DNA of 64,000 bases. It comes from Archangium sp. GTDB taxonomy: Bacteria > Myxococcota > Myxococcia > Myxococcales > Myxococcaceae. Shown here piece after piece: positions 8,852 to 18,326 of the stretch; within the stretch, counting starts at the first letter, position 1; each line of letters begins with the position of its first letter. Made by a program: the position numbers and the translations under genes. The notes under the pieces were generated by a model that worked only from the letters and a program-made list of their open reading frames with translations, ran no database searches and had not been told where the DNA came from. Location: the NCBI GenBank assembly GCA_030695565.1, contig JAUYRZ010000105.1:1-64000 (forward strand), in the 5' to 3' direction.

Positions 8852-9496
8852 ATGTGGAGCGCCGTCGTTCTCTTGCTGCTGAGCGCCGATCTGGGGCCGG
8901 TGCTGCGCCAGGACGGTTTTCAGATGAAGCCGCCCGCCACCTTCCGGATGGCGCGCATGGATCTTTTTCACGGCACCCAGGTGGGCACCATCGCGGTGAA
9001 CGCGTCGTCCACTCGCTACCTGAGCGCGGCCCTCGTCGATGGGGAAGGGGAGGACGCCGCGTCGCTGCTCATCTCGGTGGTGGAGTCGACCTTCTCTCTG
9101 GGGCCTTCTTCGCGCGACGAGCTGTCGACGGCGTCGGTGCGGCACCTGAGGGATGAGCTGGGTCAGTCGTTTCAACTCGAGCGCGCCGAGGTGACGAAGG
9201 GCCGGGTGCAGGTGATTGGTTCAGTGCGCCAGGGCAGTCAGCTGCGGCGCATTCTGGTTTCGGCCTGGCCAGGTGATTCGCGGCACGTGGTGGCCATCTG
9301 CAGCGTACCTTCGGGGCGGTGGGATTCACTCGCCCCAGTGCTGTCTGACAGCTTCGATTCGTTGCGGGTCGAGCAGGCGAGCTCCCCGCGGCCCTCTCAG
9401 CGATTGCTCTGGGCGTTCGCCGCCCTGGTCGCGGCGCTGATGTTGATCTCGATCGGGTTGTGGCGGCGCAGACAGGTGGCGAGGAGTGCAGGGTAG
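8852..9496 (+). CDS. membrane-anchored hypothetical protein
   Basis: A 214-residue protein with a short hydrophobic N-terminus (MWSAVVLLLLSADLGPVL). A soluble beta-rich domain follows, and a C-terminal membrane helix (about 186-203, LLWAFAALVAALMLISIGLW) is followed by Arg-rich RRRQVARS. The topology suggests an extracytoplasmic domain anchored by its C-terminus. No catalytic motif is visible. It is divergent from the TPR-like gene at 8791 and convergent with the protease gene at 9521. Confidence 0.7.
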   Translation: MWSAVVLLLLSADLGPVLRQDGFQMKPPATFRMARMDLFHGTQVGTIAVNASSTRYLSAALVDGEGEDAASLLISVVESTFSLGPSSRDELSTASVRHLRDELGQSFQLERAEVTKGRVQVIGSVRQGSQLRRILVSAWPGDSRHVVAICSVPSGRWDSLAPVLSDSFDSLRVEQASSPRPSQRLLWAFAALVAALMLISIGLWRRRQVARSAG

Positions 9497-9520
9497 GCGG
9501 CTGTAACTTCGCGGGTGAGC

Positions 9521-10906
9521 TCAGCGGCGCGGTCTCCGTCTGGCGAGGAGCGCCGCGAGCCCTCCGATGAGCAGCGAACCCGACGTCGAACATCCACTCG
9601 GAGCGCCGGGCAGCTCGATCGGGGTCGCCGACTCGAGGGTGACCGGCGCAGGTGGCAGCTTCTCCTGGCACGCCTGCCAGGAACTCAGACCAAAGCGGCA
9701 CTGCTTGTCTGCCGCACACTCGCTCTGCTTCGTGCACGGCTTTGCGCAGAACGCGCGCATCGGCTCGAGCGAATGACACTGGGTGCCGGTGATGCAGCGG
9801 TCGCCCGGCTGACACGCCTGGCCTTCCGTGAAGATCGTCTCCTGGCGAAGACGGCAGGTGCCCTGAAAGCACTCCGACCGATCGAGCGCTGCGCAGCTCG
9901 CGTCGCTGTTGCACGCCATCGAGCAATACGTGGCCGCGTGCTGCGGATCAGAGATGCAGCGCTGACCCAGACACTGATCAGCGCGATCGCACGGAGCGCC
10001 TGGCGAGCGGCAGTCGACGTCTGCGATGGGGCACGACTGCGCCGCGCAGACGCCGTCGGATCCGCAGTGCGCGGGGCAATCGGGGTCGAACTCCGGCCGA
10101 GTGCAGGCGGCGGTGCATTGGCCATCGGTCGCGCACGTGCAGTCGAAGTCGATCGCGAGACACGCGGGGTCGCACTGTCCGTCGCGCGGGCACACGTTGG
10201 CCGCGAACCAGTCCTCGATCGCGGGCGTGTTCGCGTCAACACGCGCTCCGGCGCCGCCGCCGCAGGTCGGGTCGTTGGTGTAGCTGTGCACCGCGACCAG
10301 CGTCTCGACGCCGTCGATGTCGGCGAAGAGTGGCCCGCCTGAGTCGCCGAAGCAGATCGCGGCGCCGGGAGAGCCGTACCGAATCTGCCCAGGGAGCACC
10401 GAGGTGATCGGGAGATTGATGGTGTAGCGATCTCCATACGGCGGGTTGGCGCCGACGGACCGCTGGCCGTAACCGACGGCGCGACCATTCGCCAAAGGCG
10501 GGAGCGCGGAGCGCATGATCGGCTTGGGCGTGACCGAGGTGACAGGCGCGCTGAGGAGCACGAACGCGAAGTCGAACTCGGCGTTCCCCGAGGCTGCGTA
10601 CCCCGGGTGGGCCCAGGTCGACGCCACCGTCGGAGATTGGTCGTAGTACCCCAGCGGATCGCGCGACACGTAGAGGAAGCTGTTCTCCACGCAGTGCGCT
10701 GCGGTCATCAAGACGCGCGGATGGATCAGCGTCGACGAGCAGAAGGGGCTGCCCCTCATCAGCGCGAACACGTTGGGATCCGCCGGTCCTGTGGGCGTGC
10801 CTCCGATGATGGCGTCGGCGCGAGACTCGTGCGGCTCGGAGTCAAGCGGCGCACATGCGGTGACCCAGATCCCAACGACCAACCCCAGCCCAACGACCGT
10901 TCGCAT
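9521..10906 (-). CDS. trypsin-like serine protease with Cys-rich repeats and MYXO-CTERM-like tail
   Basis: A 461-residue exported S1-family protease. The signal peptide ends in a lipobox-like WVTAC (Cys18). IIGG at 33-36 marks a zymogen-type cleavage site. The catalytic triad is His71 (TAAHC), Asp112 (FDFAF) and Ser189 (GDSGGP). Residues about 240-420 are Cys-rich modules (DGQCDPACLAID, DRADQCLGQRC, CVxxCxxNSDAS-like). The C-terminus is SGC, then a hydrophobic segment, then ARRRPRR, the layout of the MYXO-CTERM sorting tail. It is therefore likely a surface or secreted protease used in predation or remodelling; this role is inferred. A downstream ATG could replace the chosen start, but this start gives the best signal peptide. 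Confidence 0.88.
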   Translation of the reverse strand: MRTVVGLGLVVGIWVTACAPLDSEPHESRADAIIGGTPTGPADPNVFALMRGSPFCSSTLIHPRVLMTAAHCVENSFLYVSRDPLGYYDQSPTVASTWAHPGYAASGNAEFDFAFVLLSAPVTSVTPKPIMRSALPPLANGRAVGYGQRSVGANPPYGDRYTINLPITSVLPGQIRYGSPGAAICFGDSGGPLFADIDGVETLVAVHSYTNDPTCGGGAGARVDANTPAIEDWFAANVCPRDGQCDPACLAIDFDCTCATDGQCTAACTRPEFDPDCPAHCGSDGVCAAQSCPIADVDCRSPGAPCDRADQCLGQRCISDPQHAATYCSMACNSDASCAALDRSECFQGTCRLRQETIFTEGQACQPGDRCITGTQCHSLEPMRAFCAKPCTKQSECAADKQCRFGLSSWQACQEKLPPAPVTLESATPIELPGAPSGCSTSGSLLIGGLAALLARRRPRR

Positions 10907-10978
10907 GCGCCCTGCTCTAGCTCACTTCCTCCTGCCCCGGCGAGGGTGTTCGCCGCGTTGGCATCACCCTGACCCTCA

Positions 10979-11494
10979 TCAAGGGGCGACGACGCTGACG
11001 ACCGAGGAGCCCAGCTCTTTGTCGCCGCGCATCACCTTGATGGTCCACTTACCGACCTTGTTGAAGTTCTCGCCGCGCCAACCGCGGGTGCGCCCGAAGC
11101 CGACCACCGGGTTGTCGACCGTCTTCCGCACCTGCCCCTCGTGCAAAAACTGGATGGACACGTCTTCGTACTTCCCGTCTTTCGGGCACAACCACTGCAG
11201 CCACGCGAAGACGGTGGTGCCCTTGGGCACCGACTCGCCCACCGGCTCGATGCACTGATATTGGGTAGGGCTGCCCTTGGTCGAGTCGACCTTCACGCAC
11301 GGAATCAGGTCGAGCAGCGCCGGGCCGCGATCCTTTCCGTTCTCCTGGTAGTCGAGGAACTTCTTGATCAGCTCGGCGCTGGGCGGCGGTTCGACCGGGC
11401 CCGTCGGGGCAGGGGCGGCAGCAGTTCCGGCGTCTTGAGCGAAGGCCAACGTGGCGAAAAGCAGTGCTGCAGCAGCGACGGTACGGCTCATCAT
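10979..11494 (-). CDS. secreted hypothetical protein
   Basis: A 171-residue protein with a clear signal peptide ([20 protein letters not shown]) and a low-complexity Ala/Pro linker. A compact beta-rich domain follows, containing three cysteines and the pattern [19 protein letters not shown], which looks Ig-like. The stretch [25 protein letters not shown] resembles DUF2914-type secreted proteins, but I cannot confirm this. It is divergent from lepA with about 100 bases between them. Function unknown. Confidence 0.7.
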   Translation of the reverse strand: MMSRTVAAAALLFATLAFAQDAGTAAAPAPTGPVEPPPSAELIKKFLDYQENGKDRGPALLDLIPCVKVDSTKGSPTQYQCIEPVGESVPKGTTVFAWLQWLCPKDGKYEDVSIQFLHEGQVRKTVDNPVVGFGRTRGWRGENFNKVGKWTIKVMRGDKELGSSVVSVVAP

Positions 11495-11593
11495 GTGTGC
11501 CCCCAGAGTGTGAAAACGCCGGGGAGTGTGCCCAATGCGCCACCCGGGAGGAATGGATTTCGCATGGGGCGGATGCTACGGCCCCGCTCGCTC

Positions 11594-13405
11594 ATGCCGT
11601 CTGAAAACGCTCACATCCGCAACTTCTCGATCATCGCCCACATCGATCACGGCAAGTCCACGTTGGCTGACCGGTTGCTGGAGAAAACCGGCACGGTGAA
11701 CAAGCGCGAACAACAGGCGCAGTTCCTCGACAACATGGATCTCGAGCGTGAGCGCGGCATCACGATCAAGGCCCAGACCGTGCGCATGAAGTACCGCGCG
11801 AACGACGGCAAGGACTACATCCTCAACCTCATCGACACGCCCGGTCACGTCGACTTTGCGTACGAAGTCAGCCGCTCGCTGGCCGCCTGCGAAGGCGCGC
11901 TGCTGGTGGTCGATGCCACCCAGGGTGTCGAGGCGCAGACGCTGGCCAACGTCTACATGGCGGTGGAGACCAACCTCGAGATCATCCCGGTCATCAACAA
12001 GATCGACCTGCCTTCCGCGAACGTCGAAGGCACCCGGGTCGAGATCACCGATTTGATCGGGCTCGATGGCGACAAGGCAGTGCCGGTCTCCGCGAAGGAG
12101 GGCGTGAACATCGACCAGCTGCTCGAGGCGATCGTCACCCAGATTCCGCCCCCGCAGGGCGAGCTGACCGCGCCGCTCAAGTGCCTGGTGTTCGACAGCT
12201 GGTACGACAACTACCGCGGCGTGGTGATGCTCATCCGCGTGGTCGAAGGCGTGGTGAAGATCGGCCAGAAGATCCGCCTCTGGTCGAACCAGAAAGAATT
12301 CGAAGTGCAGGAGCTCGGCGTGATCGCCCCGCACCCCGTCGCCGTGAAGCAGTTGATGGCCGGCGAAGTGGGCATCTTCGTGGCGAACATCAAGGAGCTC
12401 GCGGACGCGAAGGTCGGCGACACCATCACCGACGCGGTGGTGCCCACCGTCACCCCCTTCCCCGGCTTCAAAGAGGTCAAGCCGATGGTGTTCTCGGGCA
12501 TCTTCCCGATCGACGCCGCCGACTACGACAACCTGCGTGACGCGCTCACCAAGCTGCGCCTCAACGACTCGGCCTTCACCTGGGAGCCCGAGACCTCCAC
12601 CGCCCTCGGCTTCGGCTTCCGCTGCGGTTACCTGGGCCTGCTGCACATGGAGATCGTTCAGGAGCGCCTGGAGCGCGAGTACAACCTGAACCTCATCTCC
12701 ACAGCGCCCTCCGTGGTCTACAAGGTCTTCCCGCACGGCGGCGACGTGCTCACCATCGACAACCCGGCGAAGCTGCCCCCGGTTCAGAACATCGAGCACC
12801 TCGAGGAGCCGTTTCTGATCGCCCACATCCACGTGCCCAACGAGCACCTGGGCGCGATCTTGGGCCTGTGCCAGGACCGCCGCGGCATTCAGAAGGCGAT
12901 CGACTACCTCGGCTCGTCAGGTACCCGCTGCCGTGTCACGTATGAAATGCCGCTGGCCGAAGTGGTGTTCGACTTCTTCGACAAGATGAAATCGGTCAGC
13001 CGCGGCTACGCGTCACTCGATTACGAGCTGGGTGGCTACCGCACCGCCGATCTGGTGCGCGTGGACATCTTGATCAACGCCGAGATCGTCGACGCCCTCT
13101 CGATCATCGTGCACAAGGATCGCGCGTATCAGCGCGGCCGCGAGGTCTGCGAGAAGCTCAAAGAAGTGATCCCCAAGCAGATGTTCGAGGTGGCCATTCA
13201 GGCCGCCATCGGCAGCCGGATCATCAGCCGCGAGACCATCTCGGCCATGCGCAAGAACGTGCTCGCCAAGTGCTACGGCGGCGACATCTCGCGTAAGCGC
13301 AAGCTCCTCGAGAAGCAGAAAGAGGGCAAGAAGCGCCTCAAGTCGGTCGGCAGCGTCGAGCTTCCCCAGGAGGCTTTCCTCGCCGTTCTGAAATCGGAGA
13401 ACTGA
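11594..13405 (+). CDS. lepA: elongation factor 4 (LepA) GTPase
   Basis: A 603-residue translational GTPase that back-translocates or remodels stalled ribosomes. From the chosen ATG the protein begins [20 protein letters not shown], with the P-loop HIDHGKST, the switch II motif DTPGHVDF and NKID. The LepA-specific C-terminal domain follows (GYASLDYEL, then the Lys-rich [18 protein letters not shown]). Upstream in-frame ATGs at 11564 and 11573 are possible: GGAGG lies at 11547-11551, twelve bases before 11564. I prefer 11594 because family members start just before [14 protein letters not shown]. lepB begins two bases after the stop, the classic lepA-lepB pairing. Confidence 0.96.
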   Translation: MPSENAHIRNFSIIAHIDHGKSTLADRLLEKTGTVNKREQQAQFLDNMDLERERGITIKAQTVRMKYRANDGKDYILNLIDTPGHVDFAYEVSRSLAACEGALLVVDATQGVEAQTLANVYMAVETNLEIIPVINKIDLPSANVEGTRVEITDLIGLDGDKAVPVSAKEGVNIDQLLEAIVTQIPPPQGELTAPLKCLVFDSWYDNYRGVVMLIRVVEGVVKIGQKIRLWSNQKEFEVQELGVIAPHPVAVKQLMAGEVGIFVANIKELADAKVGDTITDAVVPTVTPFPGFKEVKPMVFSGIFPIDAADYDNLRDALTKLRLNDSAFTWEPETSTALGFGFRCGYLGLLHMEIVQERLEREYNLNLISTAPSVVYKVFPHGGDVLTIDNPAKLPPVQNIEHLEEPFLIAHIHVPNEHLGAILGLCQDRRGIQKAIDYLGSSGTRCRVTYEMPLAEVVFDFFDKMKSVSRGYASLDYELGGYRTADLVRVDILINAEIVDALSIIVHKDRAYQRGREVCEKLKEVIPKQMFEVAIQAAIGSRIISRETISAMRKNVLAKCYGGDISRKRKLLEKQKEGKKRLKSVGSVELPQEAFLAVLKSEN

Positions 13406-13406
13406 C

Positions 13407-14744
13407 GTGGCCGCTGAGGCGAAGCCGGTGGAGCCGTCGCTCGCGCAGGCGGTGTTGGGCAAGCTCTCTCCTGAAGATCAGAAGCGCCTCGAGAAGTGGC
13501 GCTGGCATGATCGGCTGGTCAGCCTCTGGGCGCCGGTCACCGTGCTCGCGCTGGTCTTCGTGGTCTACCTGACCATCGTGGAGAGCGTGGTCTGCACGTA
13601 CCTCTGGCTGCAGCCGCTGATGCAGGGGCTGGGGCTCATCTGTTTCGCGTGGTGGCTGGGGCTGGTGATCGCGCGCACGCCGCTGTTCAAGAAGTGGAAC
13701 GACACCCGCGAGGCGCGCTACCGCGCCGAAGAGATCCTCGCCGAGGTCGAAACACTCGCCGGCAAGGCCCGCAAGCAGCTCAAAGACAAGGCGTGGGAAG
13801 AAATCGTCGCCGCGTCCGAGGCCACGGTGCGTTCGTTCGGCCAACCGCTCGAGCAGGTGAAGGGCGCCTCGAGGGGCCTGGAGCAGGCCTACGACAAACA
13901 CCTCAAGTCGCACAAACGCGGCTGGCTCGATCTGAGCGGCGGCTTCGTGCGCGCGCTGCTGATCGCGCTGTCTTTCCGCGCGGTGTTGCTCGACCCGTTC
14001 AAGATTCCCTCGGGCTCGATGATCCCCACGCTGGAACTCGGCGATCAGATCTTCGTCAACAAGTTCATCTACGGCGTGCGGCTGCCCTTCACCAACTACG
14101 TGCCGTTCGTGATCGTGCGGCCGCCGAAGGCCGGCGACGTGATCGTGTTCAACAACCCGGTCAACCCGCAGTACGACTACATCAAGCGCGTGGTGGGCGT
14201 GCCGGGTGACACCCTCGAGTTCAACGAGGAGGGCCTGGTGGTCAACGGCGTGCTCGCCCCGCGCACCCTGGAGAACCCGAACTACGGCTTCTGGGAACAC
14301 AACGAGGTGCAGGTCACCAGCTTCGACAGTTTCAAATACTGGGTGAGCACCTGGCGCGAAGACGACTGGGTGCAGCGGCCCGAAGCGCTCTACCGCGAGA
14401 CCTTCGCCGGGGTACCCCACCTGATCCTCGACGAGGTCGAACGCCGCAAGGGCACCTTGTCTCAGATGGAGGTGCGCACCGTCAAAGTGCCCGAAGGCTC
14501 GGTCTTCGTGATGGGCGACAACCGCAACAACTCCCTCGACAGCCGCCTGGGCCTCAACAACCTCAACGGCAGCCGGGCGCCCGAGTTCGTGCCGTTCAGC
14601 AGCATCAAGGGCAAGGCCACGGTGATCTGGTTCTCGCTCTCGCACGGCGGCTTCTTGAGCTCGTTCTTCGGAGGGACCGGCATCCGGTACGACCGGTTCT
14701 TCACGCCCGTGACCATGTGTGGGGCTGAAGCGCCTCGGAAGTAA
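13407..14744 (+). CDS. lepB: signal peptidase I with long N-terminal extension
   Basis: A 445-residue type I signal peptidase, cleaving signal peptides on the outer face of the inner membrane. The Ser/Lys dyad is Ser204 in SGSMIPTL and Lys260 in YIKRVVGVPGD, and the last family box is GDNRNNSLDSR. The catalytic domain follows a membrane helix at about 178-194. Before it lie an unusual extension with two more membrane helices (about 42-60 and 68-90) and a charged coiled coil (about 95-170). The start is GTG, one base after the lepA stop codon. The next gene begins just downstream, suggesting one operon. Confidence 0.94.
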   Translation: MAAEAKPVEPSLAQAVLGKLSPEDQKRLEKWRWHDRLVSLWAPVTVLALVFVVYLTIVESVVCTYLWLQPLMQGLGLICFAWWLGLVIARTPLFKKWNDTREARYRAEEILAEVETLAGKARKQLKDKAWEEIVAASEATVRSFGQPLEQVKGASRGLEQAYDKHLKSHKRGWLDLSGGFVRALLIALSFRAVLLDPFKIPSGSMIPTLELGDQIFVNKFIYGVRLPFTNYVPFVIVRPPKAGDVIVFNNPVNPQYDYIKRVVGVPGDTLEFNEEGLVVNGVLAPRTLENPNYGFWEHNEVQVTSFDSFKYWVSTWREDDWVQRPEALYRETFAGVPHLILDEVERRKGTLSQMEVRTVKVPEGSVFVMGDNRNNSLDSRLGLNNLNGSRAPEFVPFSSIKGKATVIWFSLSHGGFLSSFFGGTGIRYDRFFTPVTMCGAEAPRK

Positions 14745-14790
14745 TACGAGGTTCCTTGACGCTGCGCGGGCAGCGTGGCTACTTCGTGCC

Positions 14791-15213
14791 GTGCGCACCA
14801 ACGGCGAAACCAACCCCGTCACCTACCTGGTCGTGGTCCTCCTGGCCGGGGTGTTCTTCTACGGGTACCACGTGGGGCCGCTGTACATCGACAACCTCGA
14901 GGCCAAAGAGGCGGCCGCCGAAGCGTTCAACGTCTACATCCTGCAGGGCGAAAAGATCGCGCTCGACAACCTGCTCATCCGGCTCAACGCCAAGAGCCCC
15001 AACACCAGCCACTACGAGGTGGACGAGGAGGGGGTCGAGTCGGTCAAGCCGGGGTACGGGTTGACCGAAGACAACGTGAAGATCACCTTCGATGAGGCGA
15101 GCAAGAAGCTGACGATTCACATCGAGTACGACCGCATCGTCGAGTTCGCGCCACTCAAGAAGCGAAAGAGTTACCACCTGGTGGCCGAGAAGACCGGAAT
15201 CGTCTCCAAGTGA
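14791..15213 (+). CDS. single-pass membrane protein, DUF4845-like
   Basis: From GTG 14791 the protein has 140 residues. One N-terminal membrane helix (TYLVVVLLAGVFFYGYHVGP) is followed by an extracytoplasmic domain ending EYDRIVEFAPLKKRKSYHLV. This layout resembles DUF4845 proteins found next to lepB in proteobacteria, but I cannot confirm the family. An in-frame ATG at 14719 would overlap lepB by 26 bases; GTG 14791 avoids the overlap and places the helix at the N-terminus. The stop overlaps the pyrB GTG (GTGA). Function unknown. Confidence 0.7.
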   Translation: MRTNGETNPVTYLVVVLLAGVFFYGYHVGPLYIDNLEAKEAAAEAFNVYILQGEKIALDNLLIRLNAKSPNTSHYEVDEEGVESVKPGYGLTEDNVKITFDEASKKLTIHIEYDRIVEFAPLKKRKSYHLVAEKTGIVSK

Positions 15214-16106
15214 GCTCGACGCGACACCTGCTCGGTATCGAGGGGCTCCCCAGGGCCGAGCTCGAGCAGTTGCTCACCCGTGCTCACGAGTACCGCGAAG
15301 GCCGCGTCGGCGGTCGGCACCTCGTGGGCCGCGTGGTGGCGAATGTCTTCTACGAAGCGTCGACCCGCACCCGCTCGAGCTTCGAGGTCGCGGCGGCCAG
15401 CCTCGGCGCGCACGTGCTCAACTGGACGGTGACCGGCTCGTCGGCCTCCAAGGGCGAGACCCTGGTGGACACCGCCAAGAACATCGCCGCGCTGGGCGTG
15501 AGCATCATCGTGGTGCGCCATCAACACAGCGGCGCGGCGGCCCTGGTGGCGCGTTCGGTGGGCTGCTCCGTGGTCAACGCAGGTGACGGCCAGCACGAAC
15601 ACCCCAGCCAGGCGCTGCTCGACGCGTACACGCTCTGGCGACGCTGGGGCACGCTGGCGGGGAAGCGGGTGGCGATCGTGGGCGACATCCTCCACAGCCG
15701 CGTGGCGCGCTCGAACCTGCATTGTCTGAAGGCGCTGGGCGCGAGCCTGGTGTTCTGCGGGCCGCCCACCATGTTGCCGATGGGCCTGGCGGCGCTGGGC
15801 GCCGAGGTGACCACCGAGCTCGATCACGCGCTCGACGGCGCCGACGCGGTGATGATGCTGCGCATCCAACGTGAACGGCAGGGTGACGCGCTCTTCCCCA
15901 CGCCTGCCGAGTACCACGTGCGTTGGGGCCTCACGAACGAGCGGGCCGCGGCCCTCAAGCCCGAAGCGGTGGTGCTGCACCCCGGCCCGGTCAACCGGGG
16001 GCTCGAGCTCTCGCCCGAAGTGGCTGACGGGCAACGCAGCCTGATCCTCGAGCAGGTGCAAAACGGCGTCGCCGTGCGCAAGGCGATCCTGGAGGCCGTC
16101 TCATGA
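15210..16106 (+). CDS. pyrB: aspartate carbamoyltransferase catalytic subunit
   Basis: A 298-residue enzyme joining carbamoyl phosphate and aspartate, the committed step of pyrimidine synthesis. The carbamoyl-phosphate loop is STRTRSSFE (51-59). Other matches are GDGQHEHPSQALLDAYTL, the Asp/carbamoyl-binding GDILHSRVARSN, and LRIQRERQ. The usual RHPxEGAA is RHQHSGAA here; the His is kept. The GTG start overlaps the upstream stop by four bases and the stop overlaps the dihydroorotase-like gene by four bases. There is no pyrI regulatory-subunit gene, which fits the class whose ATCase assembles with a dihydroorotase-like partner. Confidence 0.95.
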   Translation: MSSTRHLLGIEGLPRAELEQLLTRAHEYREGRVGGRHLVGRVVANVFYEASTRTRSSFEVAAASLGAHVLNWTVTGSSASKGETLVDTAKNIAALGVSIIVVRHQHSGAAALVARSVGCSVVNAGDGQHEHPSQALLDAYTLWRRWGTLAGKRVAIVGDILHSRVARSNLHCLKALGASLVFCGPPTMLPMGLAALGAEVTTELDHALDGADAVMMLRIQRERQGDALFPTPAEYHVRWGLTNERAAALKPEAVVLHPGPVNRGLELSPEVADGQRSLILEQVQNGVAVRKAILEAVS

Positions 16107-17209
16107 GGCTCCTCCTGCGCGGTGCGCGTCTCCTCGACCCAGCCGCCAAACGTGACGGCGTGGCCGAAGTGCTGATCGTCGACGGCGAGATCGCCTCAGT
16201 TGGCTCCAAAGTCGACGCCACCGGAGCGCGCGTGATCGAGCTCGACGGCCAGTGGGTCACCCCGGGCTTCGTCGACCTGCACAGCGTGCTGCGCGACACG
16301 AGCGATCTCGACGCTGCCCTCAAAGGCGGCTTCACCACCGTCGTCGCGGCACCTGAATCAAACAAGCTGCGTGACGATCGCCTGCAGCTCCTCACCGCCG
16401 CGCCGCTGACCCGCAAGCTCGAGGGTGAAGAACTCGGCGAGACGCCCGAAGACGCGGCCTGCTTGAGCCAGGGTTTCCGGCCCCTGGTGAAGTCAGGCGT
16501 GCTCCGGCGGGCGCTCCAGTATTCCCGCGGCAAGCTGCTGGTGCTGCACGCCGAAGATCCCTCGCTCACCGGCGCAGGGGTGCTCGGCGAAGGCCTGACG
16601 GCCACCAGGCTGGGCCTGCCTTCCGTGCCGGTGGCTGCTGAGGCCGCCGTGGTCGCGCGAGACCTGCTGATCCTCGAGGAGACCGGGGGCCGGCTCCACT
16701 TCGCGCACCTCACCACCGCCCGCAGCGTCGAGCTGATCCGCGCCGCCAAACAACGGGGCCTGCAGGTGTCGGCCGACTGCACGCCGCACCACCTGACCCG
16801 CGATGACCGCTCGGCTGAAGGCTACGCCCTGGAGGCCCGGGTGTGGCCGCCCTTGCGCAGTGAAGCCGACGTGAAGGCGCTCGGCCTCGCGCTCGCCGAT
16901 GGCACCCTCGACGCCGTGGCCTGCGATCACGTGCGGGTCGACGTGCTCGACCGCGAGCACCCGTTCGAGGCGTGCGCGCCCGGCTGTGAAGCGTTCGAGC
17001 AGGCGTTGCCTGCGGTGTGGGGCCTGGGGCTGACGCCGCTGCGGCTGGTCGAGGTGCTCTCGACCGCCCCTGCCCGGTTGCTGGGGCTCGAGACGGGGAT
17101 CCTGCCCGGCCTGCGGGCTGCGTTGACCATCATCGATCCACAGGCGCGTGCGGTTGCAGGCGTCATCAGTGGTGCGCGTTATCTGTCGTCGACTGGAGTG
17201 ACCACGTGA
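16103..17209 (+). CDS. dihydroorotase-like protein, probably inactive (PyrC'/PyrX type)
   Basis: A 368-residue amidohydrolase-fold protein of the dihydroorotase family. Several metal and catalytic residues are altered. The HxH motif is VDLHSVLRD, with His60 kept but the second His replaced by Val62. The DAPH loop is ACDHVRVD, which keeps DH but loses the rest. TPHHLTRDD and HLTTARS remain recognisable. It overlaps pyrB and carA by four bases each. Inactive dihydroorotase homologues encoded beside pyrB (Pseudomonas pyrC') are structural partners needed for ATCase assembly, and I infer the same here. A working dihydroorotase should then lie elsewhere in the genome. Confidence 0.85.
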   Translation: MRLLLRGARLLDPAAKRDGVAEVLIVDGEIASVGSKVDATGARVIELDGQWVTPGFVDLHSVLRDTSDLDAALKGGFTTVVAAPESNKLRDDRLQLLTAAPLTRKLEGEELGETPEDAACLSQGFRPLVKSGVLRRALQYSRGKLLVLHAEDPSLTGAGVLGEGLTATRLGLPSVPVAAEAAVVARDLLILEETGGRLHFAHLTTARSVELIRAAKQRGLQVSADCTPHHLTRDDRSAEGYALEARVWPPLRSEADVKALGLALADGTLDAVACDHVRVDVLDREHPFEACAPGCEAFEQALPAVWGLGLTPLRLVEVLSTAPARLLGLETGILPGLRAALTIIDPQARAVAGVISGARYLSSTGVTT

Positions 17210-18321
17210 AGCGAGCTGTCCTGGCCCTGGCAGATGGTTCCCTCTTCGAAGGGCGTTCTTTTGGTGCTGCTGGCGAGACCGTCGGTGAGGTGGTCTTCAA
17301 CACCTCGATGTTCGGCTACCAGGAGATCCTCACCGACCCGTCGTACGTCGGGCAGATCCTGACCATGGCGTACCCGCAGATGGGCAACGTCGGCACGACT
17401 CCGGAAGACGACGAGTCGGGCAAGCCGCACGCGGTGGGGATGATCGTGCGCGAGTACTCCGAGCCGTCGAACTGGCGCAGCCAGGAGTCGCTCGACGCGA
17501 TGCTCTCCCGCTGCGGCGTGGGCGGCATCGAAGGCATCGATACGAGAAGGCTCGTTCGTCACCTGCGCACGCACGGCGCGCAGATGGGCGTCATCTCCAC
17601 CGGCGATCACTCTGCCAGGGCGCTGGTCGAGAAGGCGAAGCAGGCGCCCGGCATGGAGGGCATGGACCTGGCGACCGGCATCTCCACCAAGACGGTCTAC
17701 GAGTGGACGAAACGAACGCCCAACGTGCTCAACGACGCGACGCTGGCCCAGGTGCCGACACGGTTCCGGGTGGTGGCGGTCGACTACGGCCTCAAGAAGG
17801 CGATGCTGCAGTTCCTGGTCGACGTGGGCTGCCACGTCACCGTGGTGCCCGCGTGGTCGACCTCGGCCGAGATCCTCGCGCGCAAGCCCGACGGGGTGTT
17901 CCTCACCAATGGCCCCGGCGATCCGGCGGCGGTGAAGGGTGCTGACAAGACGGTGGCCGAGCTGCTCGGCAAGGTGCCCGTGTTCGGCATCTGCCTGGGC
18001 CACCAGATCCTCGCGCTCGCGCTGGGCGGGAAGACCTGGAAGATGAAGTTCGGTCACCGCGGCGCCAACCAGCCCGTGAAGGATCTGGTCACCGGCAAGG
18101 TCGAGATCACCGCGCAGAACCACGGCTTCGCCGTCGACGCGAAGAGCCTCGAGGGCAAGGCCGAGGTCACGCACCTGAACCTGAACGACTCCACGGTCGA
18201 GGGCCTGGTGGTGCCCGGCGCGCGCGCGTTCTCGGTGCAATACCACCCCGAGGCTTCGCCCGGCCCGCACGACGCCCGCTACCTGTTTCAGCGCTTCGCC
18301 GACGTGATGGCTGGAGCCTGA
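17206..18321 (+). CDS. carA: carbamoyl-phosphate synthase small subunit
   Basis: A 371-residue glutamine amidotransferase that passes ammonia to CarB for carbamoyl phosphate synthesis, feeding pyrimidines and arginine. The N-terminal CPSase small domain (FNTSMFGYQEILTDPSY) is followed by a class I glutaminase with nucleophile Cys263 in FGICLGHQ and the His-Glu pair in QYHPEASPGP. The GTG start overlaps the preceding stop by four bases (GTGA). carB is not adjacent. Tight coupling to pyrB and the pseudo-dihydroorotase suggests that the first pyrimidine steps are co-expressed. Confidence 0.96.
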   Translation: MKRAVLALADGSLFEGRSFGAAGETVGEVVFNTSMFGYQEILTDPSYVGQILTMAYPQMGNVGTTPEDDESGKPHAVGMIVREYSEPSNWRSQESLDAMLSRCGVGGIEGIDTRRLVRHLRTHGAQMGVISTGDHSARALVEKAKQAPGMEGMDLATGISTKTVYEWTKRTPNVLNDATLAQVPTRFRVVAVDYGLKKAMLQFLVDVGCHVTVVPAWSTSAEILARKPDGVFLTNGPGDPAAVKGADKTVAELLGKVPVFGICLGHQILALALGGKTWKMKFGHRGANQPVKDLVTGKVEITAQNHGFAVDAKSLEGKAEVTHLNLNDSTVEGLVVPGARAFSVQYHPEASPGPHDARYLFQRFADVMAGA

Positions 18322-18326
18322 AGCCC

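Noticed and set aside
11576-12847. 423-residue frame antisense to lepA
   Set aside because: LepA motifs are unambiguous on the plus strand.
13338-14822. 494-residue frame antisense to lepB
   Set aside because: Signal peptidase motifs lie on the plus strand; this frame has no recognisable domain.
15210-17209. fused pyrB-pyrC gene
   Set aside because: The two frames are separate and overlap by only four bases; no frameshift is needed.
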